A DNA stretch of 64,000 nucleotides from an uncultured Ruminococcus sp. (GTDB taxonomy: Bacteria; Bacillota; Clostridia; Oscillospirales; Ruminococcaceae), in assembly GCA_900543145.1 (NCBI GenBank), contig UQPZ01000006.1, positions 62,001 through 126,000 of the forward strand. The letters are read 5' to 3'. The notes beneath the pieces are model-generated. The model was not told the DNA's origin, made no database searches, and saw only the letters and a list, made by a program, of their open reading frames with translations. Position numbers and translations under genes: made by a program. Positions 1 through 8,998 of this stretch are shown in pieces. Numbering within the stretch: the first letter of the stretch is position 1; every line of letters starts with the position of its first letter.

Positions 1-514
1 CGTCGTCGAGCTGTTCCTCGTAAAGCACAACGTCAGGCTTTATTATTCCTCCGCAGGAGCAGCGTGGTATCCCTGCGGAGTTCAGCATAAACTCCGCCGT
101 ATACATTCTGCGGCATTTCATGCAGTAATTTCTGTGTACAGAGCCGTGAAGCTCAAGCACGTTTTTGCTTCCTGCCGCCTGATGAAGTCCGTCGATATTC
201 TGGGTCACGACTGCCGACAGCTTACCGTATTTTTCAAGCTCCGCAAGCTTATAATGAGCCGAGTTTGGCTCTGCGCTCAGACAAAGCATTTTATCACGGT
301 AAAAGTCGTAGAATTTTTCGGTATTACGGTCAAAATAGCTTCTGCTCAGGATAGTTTCGGGAGGAACATCATATTTTTGGCTATACAAGCCGTCTGCCGA
401 CCTGAAATCAGGAATACCGCTTTCGGTAGATACTCCTGCACCCCCGAAAAATACGATATTACGGCTTTCATCAATTATTTTCTGAAGAGCTTTCAAAATA
501 TCACCTTCCTGCAT
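1..514 (-). CDS. cobB: Sir2-family NAD-dependent protein deacylase (partial)
   Basis: Sirtuin that removes acyl groups from protein lysines using NAD+. The reverse strand reads without a stop from ATG at 514 to the window edge, so the C-terminus is missing. Visible motifs are the NAD-binding GAGVSTESGIPDFR, the catalytic TQNIDGLH, the general-base histidine in LELHGS, and the first zinc cysteines (CMKC, then CSC). The start lies one base past the stop of the upstream lipoprotein gene, so the two are probably translationally coupled. Family assignment is secure; the substrate is unknown. Confidence 0.93.
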   Translation of the reverse strand, partial: MQEGDILKALQKIIDESRNIVFFGGAGVSTESGIPDFRSADGLYSQKYDVPPETILSRSYFDRNTEKFYDFYRDKMLCLSAEPNSAHYKLAELEKYGKLSAVVTQNIDGLHQAAGSKNVLELHGSVHRNYCMKCRRMYTAEFMLNSAGIPRCSCGGIIKPDVVLYEEQLDD

Positions 515-515
515 T

Positions 516-1784
516 TCAGCCGTTTGTTTGGATAATTTCTGTAAAACTACGGTAAAGTTCGGGGCTTACCTCTGATACATCGGCATTATTGTAGTACATT
601 TCATCAAAAGCCGATTTAAATTCGGAAATAAGCTCCGAGTTTTCAAGCGCCGGATCAATACAGCCGATCTTATCAGAATTCTCGGCTAGCTTTTCGTTTG
701 CTTCAAACTGTATTCCGCTAAGCATATCCTTAGCTTCAAGGACTTCAAGAGCGGATCTGCTTAACGGAATGCCCTTTTCAAGTCCCTGAGCTGACGTCAT
801 TTCCTCGCTGTTCACCAGAAAGTCCAGCAGTTTTGCCGCTGCTTCGGGAGATTCGGTATCACGCTTTATTGCATAAAGACTGGTAGGCTTAGCGTACCAG
901 CCCGAAAGCGTACCGTCAATCGTAAGATAATCTCCCGCAGCTATTTCAAAGCCGTTTTTCTGAGCCGGAACGCAGTAATATTCCGCATCGGATATCCAGT
1001 ACATAGTTCCTGCGGTTTTTCCGTTTTTAAAATCGTTCCTGTTGTACTTTTCGATAGGCTTAGAAACCTTTGCGTCTATCAGTGATTTATAGAACAGGAG
1101 CATATCAGCGACGTTTTCCTCAGAAAAGTTCAGTCCGCCGTTTTCTCCGATAAAGCTTATTCCGCTTTTCTGCTCCTCATAGGCAACAGAGGCGAGCCAC
1201 ATTTGTTTAAGGTTAAGTTCAAGGGGATATATCCCGTCTGAAGACATTACCTCTGCGGCTCGGAAAAGGTCGTCCCACGTTTTTGGAAGCTCAAGCTCGT
1301 AAGAATCATAAATTGTTTTGTTATAGAACATTGTCTGAGCGTTCAGCGCGGTCGGAATCCCGTTAAGCTTTCCTCCGACAGTTCCGAACATCAGCGCTTC
1401 CTGACTGAAATTATCAAGGCGGATATATTCGCTCAGGTCGTTCAGATCGTAAAAGCCCTCTCCGTCAGGTGAATATTTATACAGCCAGTCATAGTTTATC
1501 TGCATTACGTCCGCTTCCGTATGAGAGGAAAGCTGAGCGTACATGCGCTTCTGAAAGCCGGTCCATTCGCTGTATTCAGGAATTACGTCTATCTCCGGGT
1601 TCTGAGCTTCAAACTGTTTTACGGCGTTTATCGTATAGTCGTTTCGTATATCCTTTCCCCACCATGAAAAGTAAATTTCAGAGGTACGGCGGGCAAGCTT
1701 TATTTCAGCTTCACCGGAGCAGGAGCACAGAAATAATGCTGCTGATACGGACAGCGCCAATAACGCTTTTAAACTGTATTTCAT
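516..1784 (-). CDS. extracellular solute-binding lipoprotein (ABC sugar-type, family 1)
   Basis: A 422-aa secreted substrate-binding protein of the UgpB/MalE type, expected to capture a sugar or oligosaccharide outside the cell. It starts with a lipoprotein signal (hydrophobic residues 5-19, cysteines at 20 and 22). The mature part has the pattern of this family: FSWWG near the N-terminus, an early NYDWLYKYS-like segment and a late LDFLVNSEE helix. No permease or ATPase genes lie beside it; its neighbours are a membrane sensor upstream and a sirtuin downstream, in the same direction. It may therefore serve sensing, or feed a transporter encoded elsewhere. The RBS GGAGA sits correctly before ATG 1784. 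Confidence 0.88.
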   Translation of the reverse strand: MKYSLKALLALSVSAALFLCSCSGEAEIKLARRTSEIYFSWWGKDIRNDYTINAVKQFEAQNPEIDVIPEYSEWTGFQKRMYAQLSSHTEADVMQINYDWLYKYSPDGEGFYDLNDLSEYIRLDNFSQEALMFGTVGGKLNGIPTALNAQTMFYNKTIYDSYELELPKTWDDLFRAAEVMSSDGIYPLELNLKQMWLASVAYEEQKSGISFIGENGGLNFSEENVADMLLFYKSLIDAKVSKPIEKYNRNDFKNGKTAGTMYWISDAEYYCVPAQKNGFEIAAGDYLTIDGTLSGWYAKPTSLYAIKRDTESPEAAAKLLDFLVNSEEMTSAQGLEKGIPLSRSALEVLEAKDMLSGIQFEANEKLAENSDKIGCIDPALENSELISEFKSAFDEMYYNNADVSEVSPELYRSFTEIIQTNG

Positions 1785-1842
1785 AATTTATCTGTCTCCG
1801 CGGGAAGCGGCTCCTTTCTGAAAAGTTGCAATGTATCGCATA

Positions 1843-3321
1843 TTACTGACGTTTGCTCATAGCCTCATAGAATATACAGCTGTCTTTGTCTGCACGGAGA
1901 GAAAGCTCAAGCGCCGCAGAAGCGTTTTCGTAAAGCTCATCAAAGGTTTTTCCGCTGTCGGGATATACGCATACGCCCATTGCGGCGTAAAGCTTATGCT
2001 CCTGACTTCCGCCTGCACAGAAGCTTTTAAAGCTTGAACAAAGTGAATTACACCTTGCTTTGAGGCTATTGTGAGCCTTGAAGAGGTCAAAGTCGGAAAA
2101 ATCGGCAAATACGGTAAATTCACTGTTTTCATTAATTCCGACAATGTCCTTTGCGCCGAAGGAGGCGCTTATCATATCACCCATTTTTCGCAGAGCGTCA
2201 TTGGCGTAGTTACAGCCAAGCCGAAGCTTTATATCTTCAAAATCCTTTATTTTGATCAGAATAAATGCGTAGGTACTTCCCATAAGACAGGTTTCTATAC
2301 GGTCGGAGATCTCTTCCTCAAGGCTCATTCCGTTAAGAAGTCCCGTTACAGTGTCTATTTCCTCATTTTCATAGGAAGCTTTACCTTTTTCCGTTTCAGA
2401 GGCAAATTTTCCTGAAGCAATAAAACCGGCGCTGATAAGAACTGCGGCTGCGGCTGAAAATACAGTGATCATCAGTGTGGCAAGATCCGAGTTACCGCTG
2501 AACAGACCTTTTGACCTGACGCAGGTTACTACAGTCCAGTCAGGCTCGCAGACCGTCGCCGCTCCTGTAAGACTTCTGTCTGAAAACACTATATTTTCTC
2601 TGTCCTGAATCAAACCCGAAATATCCTTGGGAAGAGCTTCTCCGGTTTTTTCGGGCGCATTATCTGAGGAGTACAGAATATTTCCGTTTTTATCTGTAAG
2701 ATAGGCAACTGTGTCGCTGTCGGGACCGAATTTCTGAAATACCGTATCAAGCTCTGTAGTATAGACTGAGGTCAGCAGCAGCGCTCCTGCATTCAGCTTT
2801 TTGATGTAGTAAAGCCGACTGAACCGACTGTTATTTTCGGCGATCCATTTGCTGTCCGAGCCGTCGTCAAGATAACTGCAGAAAGTTTCAAATATATCCG
2901 AACCAAAGAGATCGGTAGTTCCGTCTGATATTCTTCCTGCTGAACCGCCGTTTCTGTAAATAATTCCGAAATCACAGTAGTTTTCCATAAGGCTAAAGGA
3001 GATAAGCTTATTGGTCAGCTGTTCTTCCTTTTTTATATCTTCTATAGATTTCTCACCGTTTTCAGCAGGGCAGTAGGAAATATCCTCCTCATTTTCAAAG
3101 ACGGCAGCTGATGATTTTTCAATTCTCACAATATAATTATCCACGCTTTTTTTCAGCTGTGCAGTAAGCGAGGAAGTAAAGCTTTCCGCCTGCTTGTCAA
3201 GCAAGCGTTTTGCGGCGCTTATTATTGAAGCCGCACCTGCTGACAGCAGAAGTATTCCCAGAACGGTATATACGGCTATCAATCTGTTTCTTAGCTTTTT
3301 AAGTTTATTTTTTTCTCCCAC
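1843..3321 (-). CDS. membrane sensor with extracellular domain and degenerate GGDEF domain
   Basis: A 492-aa protein starting at GTG 3321. Two hydrophobic segments (about residues 12-34 and 275-300) enclose an extracellular region of about 240 residues that resembles a Cache-type ligand-binding domain. The last 170 residues have a diguanylate cyclase fold pattern (DTVTGLLNGMSLEEEIS resembles the DxLTGLxNR motif), but the active-site GGDEF is replaced by NENSEF. Cyclase activity is therefore unlikely, and a GTP-binding or signalling role is more plausible. It is the first gene of a leftward operon with the solute-binding protein, which may be its ligand-binding partner. Confidence 0.82.
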   Translation of the reverse strand: MGEKNKLKKLRNRLIAVYTVLGILLLSAGAASIISAAKRLLDKQAESFTSSLTAQLKKSVDNYIVRIEKSSAAVFENEEDISYCPAENGEKSIEDIKKEEQLTNKLISFSLMENYCDFGIIYRNGGSAGRISDGTTDLFGSDIFETFCSYLDDGSDSKWIAENNSRFSRLYYIKKLNAGALLLTSVYTTELDTVFQKFGPDSDTVAYLTDKNGNILYSSDNAPEKTGEALPKDISGLIQDRENIVFSDRSLTGAATVCEPDWTVVTCVRSKGLFSGNSDLATLMITVFSAAAAVLISAGFIASGKFASETEKGKASYENEEIDTVTGLLNGMSLEEEISDRIETCLMGSTYAFILIKIKDFEDIKLRLGCNYANDALRKMGDMISASFGAKDIVGINENSEFTVFADFSDFDLFKAHNSLKARCNSLCSSFKSFCAGGSQEHKLYAAMGVCVYPDSGKTFDELYENASAALELSLRADKDSCIFYEAMSKRQ

Positions 3322-3362
3322 AATTTTACCTGCCTTTTCCGTTTCAGCTTTAATATATTAAT

Positions 3363-3390
3363 ATTATATCACATTATGATATTTATTCAA
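3363..3390 (-). promoter_or_regulatory. SigA-type promoter for the sensor/lipoprotein/sirtuin operon
   Basis: On the reverse strand TTGAAT is followed after 16 bp by a perfect TATAAT, about 40 bp upstream of GTG 3321. Inferred from sequence only. Confidence 0.6.
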
Positions 3391-3452
3391 GGCATTGGAA
3401 TGCATTTACGGAATTTGTACGGAATTTATTAAGTATGAGTTTACATTTAAAA

Positions 3453-3495
3453 ACAGCGTAAGGCTGACGGATAAAAACCGTTTGACTTACGCTGT
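3453..3495 (-). terminator. intrinsic terminator of the ABC transporter operon
   Basis: A perfect 10-bp stem (ACAGCGTAAG pairing with CTTACGCTGT) with an inner ACGG/CCGT stem, followed on the reverse strand by a T run. It lies 18 bp beyond the last permease gene. Confidence 0.8.
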
Positions 3496-3512
3496 TAAGC
3501 TTTAAAGCACAT

Positions 3513-4247
3513 TTATCTGCTTGCCGCTTTTACAAATGATAGCCTGCGGAATATAAGGAAATGAACCGCCGCAGAGATGATAAATAATGCCGACAGCATG
3601 ACCGTTATACTGTTTCCTGATAAAAGATTTATTCCGAAATTATTGTAAAAGAAAAAGTATATTCTGCTAAAATATTGTATTATCAATAAAAACATTAACG
3701 CAAAAACGCTGTACATTATCGCTATACCGTAATTCGGCAGACGGCTTGTAAGAGTACATATAAGTATTACTACATAAGCGATCGTACCGTATATCAGCAT
3801 TTGGATAAGAAATGCGGCGATCGGGGAAATATTCATATTCAGAGCGTCGGCGAATAAAACTAAGGAGTATTCTGAATATTCAAAGTGTCTGTAGAAAAGA
3901 TGAAGCAAATATTCGCAGGCAACTGTCAGCGCTGAAAGAAAGGCTATAAAAATAAAAAAAGATATAAGCGCTGCCGCCATAACGGTTTTTCTAGAAATAC
4001 TGTTTGCTGTAGAAATTTTATAATTCACATCATATGCTTCCTTGGCAATAAATAATATTGTCCAAAGCATTACGTTTTGAAAAACCGCAGCTGCCTGAAA
4101 GCCGCCGTTAATTTCAAAATGCTCTATCAGCAGTCCTACAGCCATCAAAACTGCAAGCAGACAGGCTGTAATTATCATAATCAGAACCGCCGTTTTTTTA
4201 AAGTAGAATTTCAGATTGCAGCTTACCATCGTTTTTAATCTCATCAT
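3513..4247 (-). CDS. ABC transporter membrane subunit (permease 2)
   Basis: A 244-aa integral membrane protein with about six hydrophobic helices and almost no soluble domain. It is the last gene of a four-gene leftward operon (GntR regulator, ATPase, two membrane proteins), the layout of YtrA-type systems linked to cell-envelope or antibiotic stress. Strong RBS AAGGAGG precedes ATG 4247. It has no motif that names a substrate; the transporter role comes from topology and context. It shares a short basic motif (SISRKTV) with the next permease (SVSRKSL), suggesting the two are related. Confidence 0.75.
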   Translation of the reverse strand: MMRLKTMVSCNLKFYFKKTAVLIMIITACLLAVLMAVGLLIEHFEINGGFQAAAVFQNVMLWTILFIAKEAYDVNYKISTANSISRKTVMAAALISFFIFIAFLSALTVACEYLLHLFYRHFEYSEYSLVLFADALNMNISPIAAFLIQMLIYGTIAYVVILICTLTSRLPNYGIAIMYSVFALMFLLIIQYFSRIYFFFYNNFGINLLSGNSITVMLSALFIISAAVHFLIFRRLSFVKAASR

Positions 4248-4259
4248 TTGGATTCCTCC

Positions 4260-4988
4260 TTATAATTTATATTCAAGGGACATTGATCTGAAAAGTCTCC
4301 AAAAGCCTATAAGGATAAATAAAGCGAAGGCAATAAGAGCGATTTGCAATGCATAGGTTTCATACTCCAAGGTGCTGACCGCAGCGGCAACAAGTATAAG
4401 CATTGCGGCGAATGCTACTGCGAAAAGGCGTGTGAACTGATACCTTTTAGACGACATAATAATTAAGTCAGTAAATAATGTAAAAAGCATTCCCTCTGCA
4501 AGCCACTGCGCAAAATAAAGCAGATAAATAATCGGTTTGCTGTCGGTCAGTCCTGAATTAAGAGCGGTAAACCATGTCTGAGTTTCAGTATACTCAAAAA
4601 ATCTGTCGCTTACGGCGGTAATTATAAGCATAGACAGTGAAGCGGCTATGGATAGAATCAGCGACAAGGCGATACAGGACTTGCGCAGGCTTTTTCTTGA
4701 AACGCTGTTTTGCAGTGAAATGGTATAAAGTTCGTTAAAAGCTGAAGCGGTTGCGCCTATTAATCCACCAATGAAAAGGGAGTCGAGAGTCGAAAATTTA
4801 AATTCGATTTCTTTAAGCTCATCTGACGGAATGCTTTGCCGTGTTCCGTATTGTTCAGTAAGACTGCGAATCTCCTGCTGTGCATAATAATTACCGCAGA
4901 AATTAATAAAAATAATTAATGCTGTTAAAAAAATAAATATAAAGAGGATTTTCTTTTTATCTGCTATATAGACCTTAAAAAGCTTCAT
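4260..4988 (-). CDS. ABC transporter membrane subunit (permease 1)
   Basis: A 242-aa membrane protein with about six hydrophobic helices, located between the ATPase and the second permease with 12-14 bp gaps. Its first helix is followed by a short charged extracytoplasmic loop (about residues 35-65). The SVSRKSL segment matches one in its downstream neighbour, so the pair probably forms a heterodimeric channel. RBS CGGAGGG precedes ATG 4988. The exported substrate cannot be told from the sequence. Confidence 0.75.
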   Translation of the reverse strand: MKLFKVYIADKKKILFIFIFLTALIIFINFCGNYYAQQEIRSLTEQYGTRQSIPSDELKEIEFKFSTLDSLFIGGLIGATASAFNELYTISLQNSVSRKSLRKSCIALSLILSIAASLSMLIITAVSDRFFEYTETQTWFTALNSGLTDSKPIIYLLYFAQWLAEGMLFTLFTDLIIMSSKRYQFTRLFAVAFAAMLILVAAAVSTLEYETYALQIALIAFALFILIGFWRLFRSMSLEYKL

Positions 4989-5002
4989 AGTTTTCCCTCC
5001 GA

Positions 5003-5845
5003 TCAGTTAGTCATCTGAACGAACAGATTTTGCAGGCTGGCTTTTGAAACCTCAAGTCCGTCCGGCAGATCTTCCGGAGTTCCTTTTATATAGGCTGACT
5101 TAATTCCTCCGATAGTGTCGGCTCCTAAAACATCCTTATCTGAGCAATACATATCTATCAGCGCCGCCGGTCCGGTAACGGTATAGGAGCCGGAAAGCAG
5201 GGCTTCTGTATCTCTGTCCTCTATTATCCTGCCCTGTCTGATAATTACCGCTTTTTCAATAAGGTTTGCACATTCGTCGATAAGGTGAGTTGAAATTATA
5301 TAAGTTCCGCCTATGTCTATATATTTTTTAAGAAGCTCCTTATAGAACAGATCCCTGTGGTGAGCGTCCAGCCCAAGAACCGGCTCGTCAAAGAAAACGT
5401 AGTCAGCATTGCAGGACAGCGCAAGTATTATTTTATAAATAGAGTTATATCCGGTAGAAAGGCTTCCCAGCTTTTTCTTCGGAGCAAGCTCATACATTTC
5501 TGCAAGCTTAAAAGCGTAATTTTCGTCAAGCCTCGGGTAAAAATGCTTTGTTATTTTTACTGCTTCCTTGAATTTCATATTTGCAGGCAGAAGATTTTTT
5601 TCACTCATACAGTATACCTTGCTGAGCGCCCGATCGTTTTCTATAGAAGGTTCTCCGTCTATAAGAATTTCGCCTGAGGTAGGAAATATTCTGTTTGAAA
5701 TAAGATTCAGCATTGTGGACTTTCCCGCTCCGTTTCTTCCCAGAAGCCCGTATATCTTTCCGCTGTCAAATTTAACGCTTACGTTATCAAGCGCACAGTT
5801 TTTTCCGTAGTTCTTTGTAAGGTTCTTTAATTCTATACCTTTCAT
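5003..5845 (-). CDS. ABC transporter ATP-binding protein
   Basis: A 280-aa cytoplasmic ATPase driving the two membrane proteins encoded just downstream. Walker A is GLLGRNGAGKST (about residues 34-45), the signature is LSTGYNS, and Walker B is YVFFDEPVLGLD followed by the switch histidine in ISTHLIDE. A C-terminal extension of about 70 residues follows the nucleotide-binding domain, as in the YtrB/BcrA-like export group. Its ATG overlaps the stop of the GntR gene by 4 bp (ATGA), so the regulator and ATPase are coupled. Confidence 0.9.
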   Translation of the reverse strand: MKGIELKNLTKNYGKNCALDNVSVKFDSGKIYGLLGRNGAGKSTMLNLISNRIFPTSGEILIDGEPSIENDRALSKVYCMSEKNLLPANMKFKEAVKITKHFYPRLDENYAFKLAEMYELAPKKKLGSLSTGYNSIYKIILALSCNADYVFFDEPVLGLDAHHRDLFYKELLKKYIDIGGTYIISTHLIDECANLIEKAVIIRQGRIIEDRDTEALLSGSYTVTGPAALIDMYCSDKDVLGADTIGGIKSAYIKGTPEDLPDGLEVSKASLQNLFVQMTN

Positions 5846-6210
5846 TCCTCAAAACCCCTTTCGATAAGTCTGATAATTTCCTGTTTTGTAAGCCCTAGTT
5901 TTTTGGCTTCTTCGGTCATTGATCTAATATAGCTGTCAAAAAAGTCAGACTGCCGTTCCTGCCTGAGCTTTTCGACCGCACCTTCCGCTACGAACATTCC
6001 AAGCCCTCTTTTCTTATAGATTACGCCCTTTTCAACAAGCAGGTTAATTCCTTTAAGGGCGGTTGCGGGATTTACTTTGTAGCTAACCGAAATTTCCGTT
6101 GTTGAGGGGATCTGTTCCTCTTCTTTTATTTTTCCGGAAATTATAAGATCGGATATCCATTCCGAAAGCTGTATATATATAGGCTTTTCGTTTTCAAATT
6201 TTAGTTCCAT
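5842..6210 (-). CDS. GntR-family transcriptional regulator (YtrA subfamily)
   Basis: A 122-aa regulator: a winged helix-turn-helix (EKPIYIQLSEWISDLIISG, then IPSTTEIS and NPATALKG) plus a very short C-terminal segment. The short tail is typical of the YtrA type, which represses its own ABC operon. I chose ATG 6210 because AAGGAGG lies 6 bp before it; an upstream in-frame start at 6261 has no RBS. First gene of the operon, probably autoregulated. Confidence 0.88.
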   Translation of the reverse strand: MELKFENEKPIYIQLSEWISDLIISGKIKEEEQIPSTTEISVSYKVNPATALKGINLLVEKGVIYKKRGLGMFVAEGAVEKLRQERQSDFFDSYIRSMTEEAKKLGLTKQEIIRLIERGFEE

Positions 6211-6292
6211 ACTCTTCCTCCTTCCGTTTAAGTAGAGCTGTCTGCTTTCTTTTATACACATAGAGTTTAATGGTTAACTACTTGTGTAAATG

Positions 6293-6321
6293 AGTATATA
6301 ACAAACTTTTCGATTTGTCAA
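6293..6321 (-). promoter_or_regulatory. promoter of the GntR/ABC operon
   Basis: On the reverse strand TTGACA, 17 bp, TATACT. Just downstream (about 6272-6290) is a partial inverted repeat, GTTAAC with GTGTAA 5 bp away, a possible site for the GntR protein. Confidence 0.65.
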
Positions 6322-6400
6322 GAGGTTTTGAAAATAAAAATACGGAGGGTCAGTTTTGCGGCGGTAATAAACTCCTCATTTAAAAGCTGATAAACACAAA

Positions 6401-6431
6401 AAAGCCGCAGAGAATTACTCTCTGCGGCTTT
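6401..6431 (-). terminator. intrinsic terminator of the alcohol dehydrogenase gene
   Basis: A 13-bp perfect stem (AAAGCCGCAGAGA with its complement) and 5-nt loop, followed on the reverse strand by a six-T run. Confidence 0.85.
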
Positions 6432-6480
6432 AACTATATTGGTACTGAACATTTCTGAGCCGATATTATTCAGCTCAATC

Positions 6481-7698
6481 TCAGAAATCAACTTCTGTAT
6501 CGTAGTAGCAGGCCTTGAGCAGCTTTTCCATTTCTTCCTGAGTAGGAATTCTCGGATTTGAGCCTGTGCAGGCGTCGCCGATAGCGTTCTTTGCAATCTC
6601 GGGAAGTCTTTCAAGGAATACCTCTTCAGGAACGAAGCCCTGCTCACAGGGATAGCTGTCGGGTCCGTAGGTCTTGATACCGTGAGGAATATTCAGCTTA
6701 TCGTTCATATCGCGGACATACTTAATGAGAAGAGCAACCTTTTCATCATCATCAGAGCCGCCGAGATGCATATAATCGGCAATTACTCCGTAACGCTTTT
6801 TAGCTGTTTCATCCTTGGCGTTAAATGCGATTACCTTAGGAAGATACATTGCGTTTGCAGCGCCGTGAATAATATGAGCGCCGTAATCTGCAAAAGCAGC
6901 TCCCGTCTTATGAGCCATGGAGTGAACAATACCCAGCAGAGCGTTTGAGAAAGCCATACCTGCAAGGCACTGAGCGTTGTGCATTCTGTCGCGCGCATCC
7001 ATATCTCCATTGTAGGATTCAATAAGATCCTTCTGGATCATTTCAATGGCGTGAATAGCAAGCGGGTCGGTATAATCGCAGTTAGCCGTGGAAACATAAG
7101 CCTCAATAGCATGAGTAAGAGCGTCCATACCGGTATGAGCAGTAAGCTTCTGCGGCATAGTTTCGGCAAGCTCTGCGTCAACGATAGCAACGTCCGGAGT
7201 GATCTCAAAGTCTGCGATAGGATATTTTATACCCTTGTCGTAGTCTGTAATGATAGAGAAAGCCGTAACCTCTGTAGCTGTTCCTGAGGTTGAAGGAATA
7301 GCACAGAAATGAGCTTTCTTTCTAAGTTCGGGAATACCGAATACCTTGCACATATCCTCAAATGTACAGTCAGGATATTCGTATTTGATCCACATAGCTT
7401 TAGCTGCGTCGATAGGCGAGCCGCCGCCCATAGCAACGATCCAGTCAGGCTCATAATCAAGCATTACCTTTGCGCCGTTCATAACTGTTGTAACTGATGG
7501 ATCAGGCTCTACATTTTCAATAAGCTTTACCTCCATACCGGCTTCTTTAAGATAATCTTCAGCCTTCTGAAGAAAACCGTTTCTCTTCATCGAGCCGCCG
7601 CCTACTACGATAATTGCCTTTTTACCCTTTAGGTTTTTCAGGTTTTCAAGAGCTCCTTTTCCGTGATACAAATCTCTCGGCAGTGTAAATCTAGCCAT
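6481..7698 (-). CDS. iron-containing (group III) alcohol dehydrogenase
   Basis: A 405-aa NAD(P)-dependent alcohol dehydrogenase that would reduce aldehydes such as acetaldehyde during fermentation. The N-terminal Rossmann-like part has VVGGGSMKRNG and the glycine-rich VAMGGGSPIDAAKA. The second domain carries the iron-ligand histidines in the GMDALTHAIEAYVS and GIVHSMAHKTGAAF motifs. I chose ATG 7698 because GAGGAGG lies 7 bp upstream; an in-frame start at 7764 has no RBS. Transcribed alone, between a terminator and a divergent promoter region. Confidence 0.93.
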   Translation of the reverse strand: MARFTLPRDLYHGKGALENLKNLKGKKAIIVVGGGSMKRNGFLQKAEDYLKEAGMEVKLIENVEPDPSVTTVMNGAKVMLDYEPDWIVAMGGGSPIDAAKAMWIKYEYPDCTFEDMCKVFGIPELRKKAHFCAIPSTSGTATEVTAFSIITDYDKGIKYPIADFEITPDVAIVDAELAETMPQKLTAHTGMDALTHAIEAYVSTANCDYTDPLAIHAIEMIQKDLIESYNGDMDARDRMHNAQCLAGMAFSNALLGIVHSMAHKTGAAFADYGAHIIHGAANAMYLPKVIAFNAKDETAKKRYGVIADYMHLGGSDDDEKVALLIKYVRDMNDKLNIPHGIKTYGPDSYPCEQGFVPEEVFLERLPEIAKNAIGDACTGSNPRIPTQEEMEKLLKACYYDTEVDF

Positions 7699-8081
7699 TG
7701 CTGATTCCTCCTCAATTCTTGTCAATAATGTTGGAATGCAGTAAACTTTATGTAAAAACTGCACAACAATAACCTGTATTGTTTGAAATAATTATAGCAT
7801 TATTCACATTAATTTTGTGCTACATTCAAATGAATATTCTATGTCTTGCGATAATTTACATACGTTATATACTTTTAGTAAAGATATTCGAGCTAAACAG
7901 ACTTATTATCTCAGGCCTGAGAAAATAATTTTATCTGTTTCCTCATACGGACTTGAAAAGAAATCTGAAATATGATATAATTCAAATAATAAGGTCTGCA
8001 TCGGCGGTAGGCGTCTGTTTATATGCTGAACGCAGGGCGGAATATTTTATATGAATTATACGGAAGGAAAGGTTATCGGAT
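7699..8081. promoter_or_regulatory. divergent intergenic region, adh (leftward) and acpS operon (rightward)
   Basis: About 380 bp without a gene. The leftward side has an extended -10 on the reverse strand (TGCTATAAT, 7791-7799). The rightward promoter is TTGAAA (7953-7958), 17 bp, TATAAT (7976-7981). I saw no convincing operator between them. Confidence 0.6.
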
Positions 8082-8594
8082 ATGGACGTTTTTAAGGAGC
8101 AGATCGTGAGGAAGCTTCCCAGTAAAAATGAGAAGATATCAAAAATACTTATTCTTGTAGCTGCGGTAGCGCTGGCTATGATGTGCTTTATATTTGCTTT
8201 CGGCACTCAGTTCGCAATGTTCGGGATACTTTTTGCCGGGCTTGCGCTTTACGGAGGCTATTATCTTGTGACAAATTTAGACGTTGAATACGAATATATT
8301 TTTACCAACGGGGAACTTGACGTTGATAAAATTATCGCACAGAGAAAAAGAAAACGTCTTTGCTCCGTAAGAATAGGCGCTGCTGTTGAATTCGGACAGG
8401 TAGAAGACGGAAGCAATACGGACGGCGCTGAAACCTATGTAAGAGCCTCTGCCGACGATGAGGACCAGACGGATTATTTTATAAGATTAAATCACAAGAG
8501 CCTTGGAGATACGGTTCTTATATTTACTCCTAACGAGGAAATGCTCGGACTTATAAAGCCTTATGTTCCAAGAAACATAAGGGCAAAGCTTTAA
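8082..8594 (+). CDS. conserved small membrane protein (possibly DUF6106)
   Basis: A 170-aa protein with two adjacent hydrophobic helices (about residues 23-65), then a soluble C-terminal domain of about 100 residues rich in acidic residues and beta-strand patterns (YEYIFTNGELDVDKIIAQRKRK). It resembles the DUF6106 family of Clostridia, but this is from memory and not secure. It is the first gene of a rightward run with acpS and the NAD(P)HX repair gene, 14 bp before acpS. No catalytic motif; function unknown. Confidence 0.7.
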   Translation: MDVFKEQIVRKLPSKNEKISKILILVAAVALAMMCFIFAFGTQFAMFGILFAGLALYGGYYLVTNLDVEYEYIFTNGELDVDKIIAQRKRKRLCSVRIGAAVEFGQVEDGSNTDGAETYVRASADDEDQTDYFIRLNHKSLGDTVLIFTPNEEMLGLIKPYVPRNIRAKL

Positions 8595-8608
8595 AGCAGG
8601 AGGCGTAT

Positions 8609-8974
8609 ATGTACAGGGTAGGCGTAGATCTTGTTGAGATCGCCCGTATAGAAAAAAGCGTTAAAAGCCGCAGGTTTACGGAAAGGGTTTTCTCTGAAAA
8701 AGAGATCGCCCTTTTTTCTTCCATTAAAAATGCTCTTGAATCCATGGCAGGCAATTGGGCGGCTAAGGAGGCTTTTTCAAAGGCTCTCGGAACGGGAGTT
8801 AGGAATTTCAGCCTTAACGAGGTATCCGTACTTCGTGACGAGCTGGGCGCTCCGTACATTGAGCTTACGGGCTGCGCTAAAAGAATAGCGGAGGAAGCGG
8901 GTCTTGAATTTACGGTAAGTATTACACATACGGCGCAGCTGGCGCAGGCGGTATGTATAGCATATAAAAAATGA
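8609..8974 (+). CDS. acpS: holo-[acyl-carrier-protein] synthase
   Basis: A 121-aa phosphopantetheinyl transferase that moves 4'-phosphopantetheine from CoA to the serine of acyl carrier protein, switching on fatty acid synthesis. The magnesium-binding GVDLVEIARIE is at residues 5-15, WAAKEAFSKALGTG is in the middle, and VSITHT is near the C-terminus. Length is normal for AcpS. AGGAGG is 5 bp before ATG 8609. The following gene, an NAD(P)HX repair enzyme, is a common neighbour of acpS. Confidence 0.95.
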   Translation: MYRVGVDLVEIARIEKSVKSRRFTERVFSEKEIALFSSIKNALESMAGNWAAKEAFSKALGTGVRNFSLNEVSVLRDELGAPYIELTGCAKRIAEEAGLEFTVSITHTAQLAQAVCIAYKK

Positions 8975-8998
8975 GTTTTACGGAAAGGGTGACAATTG

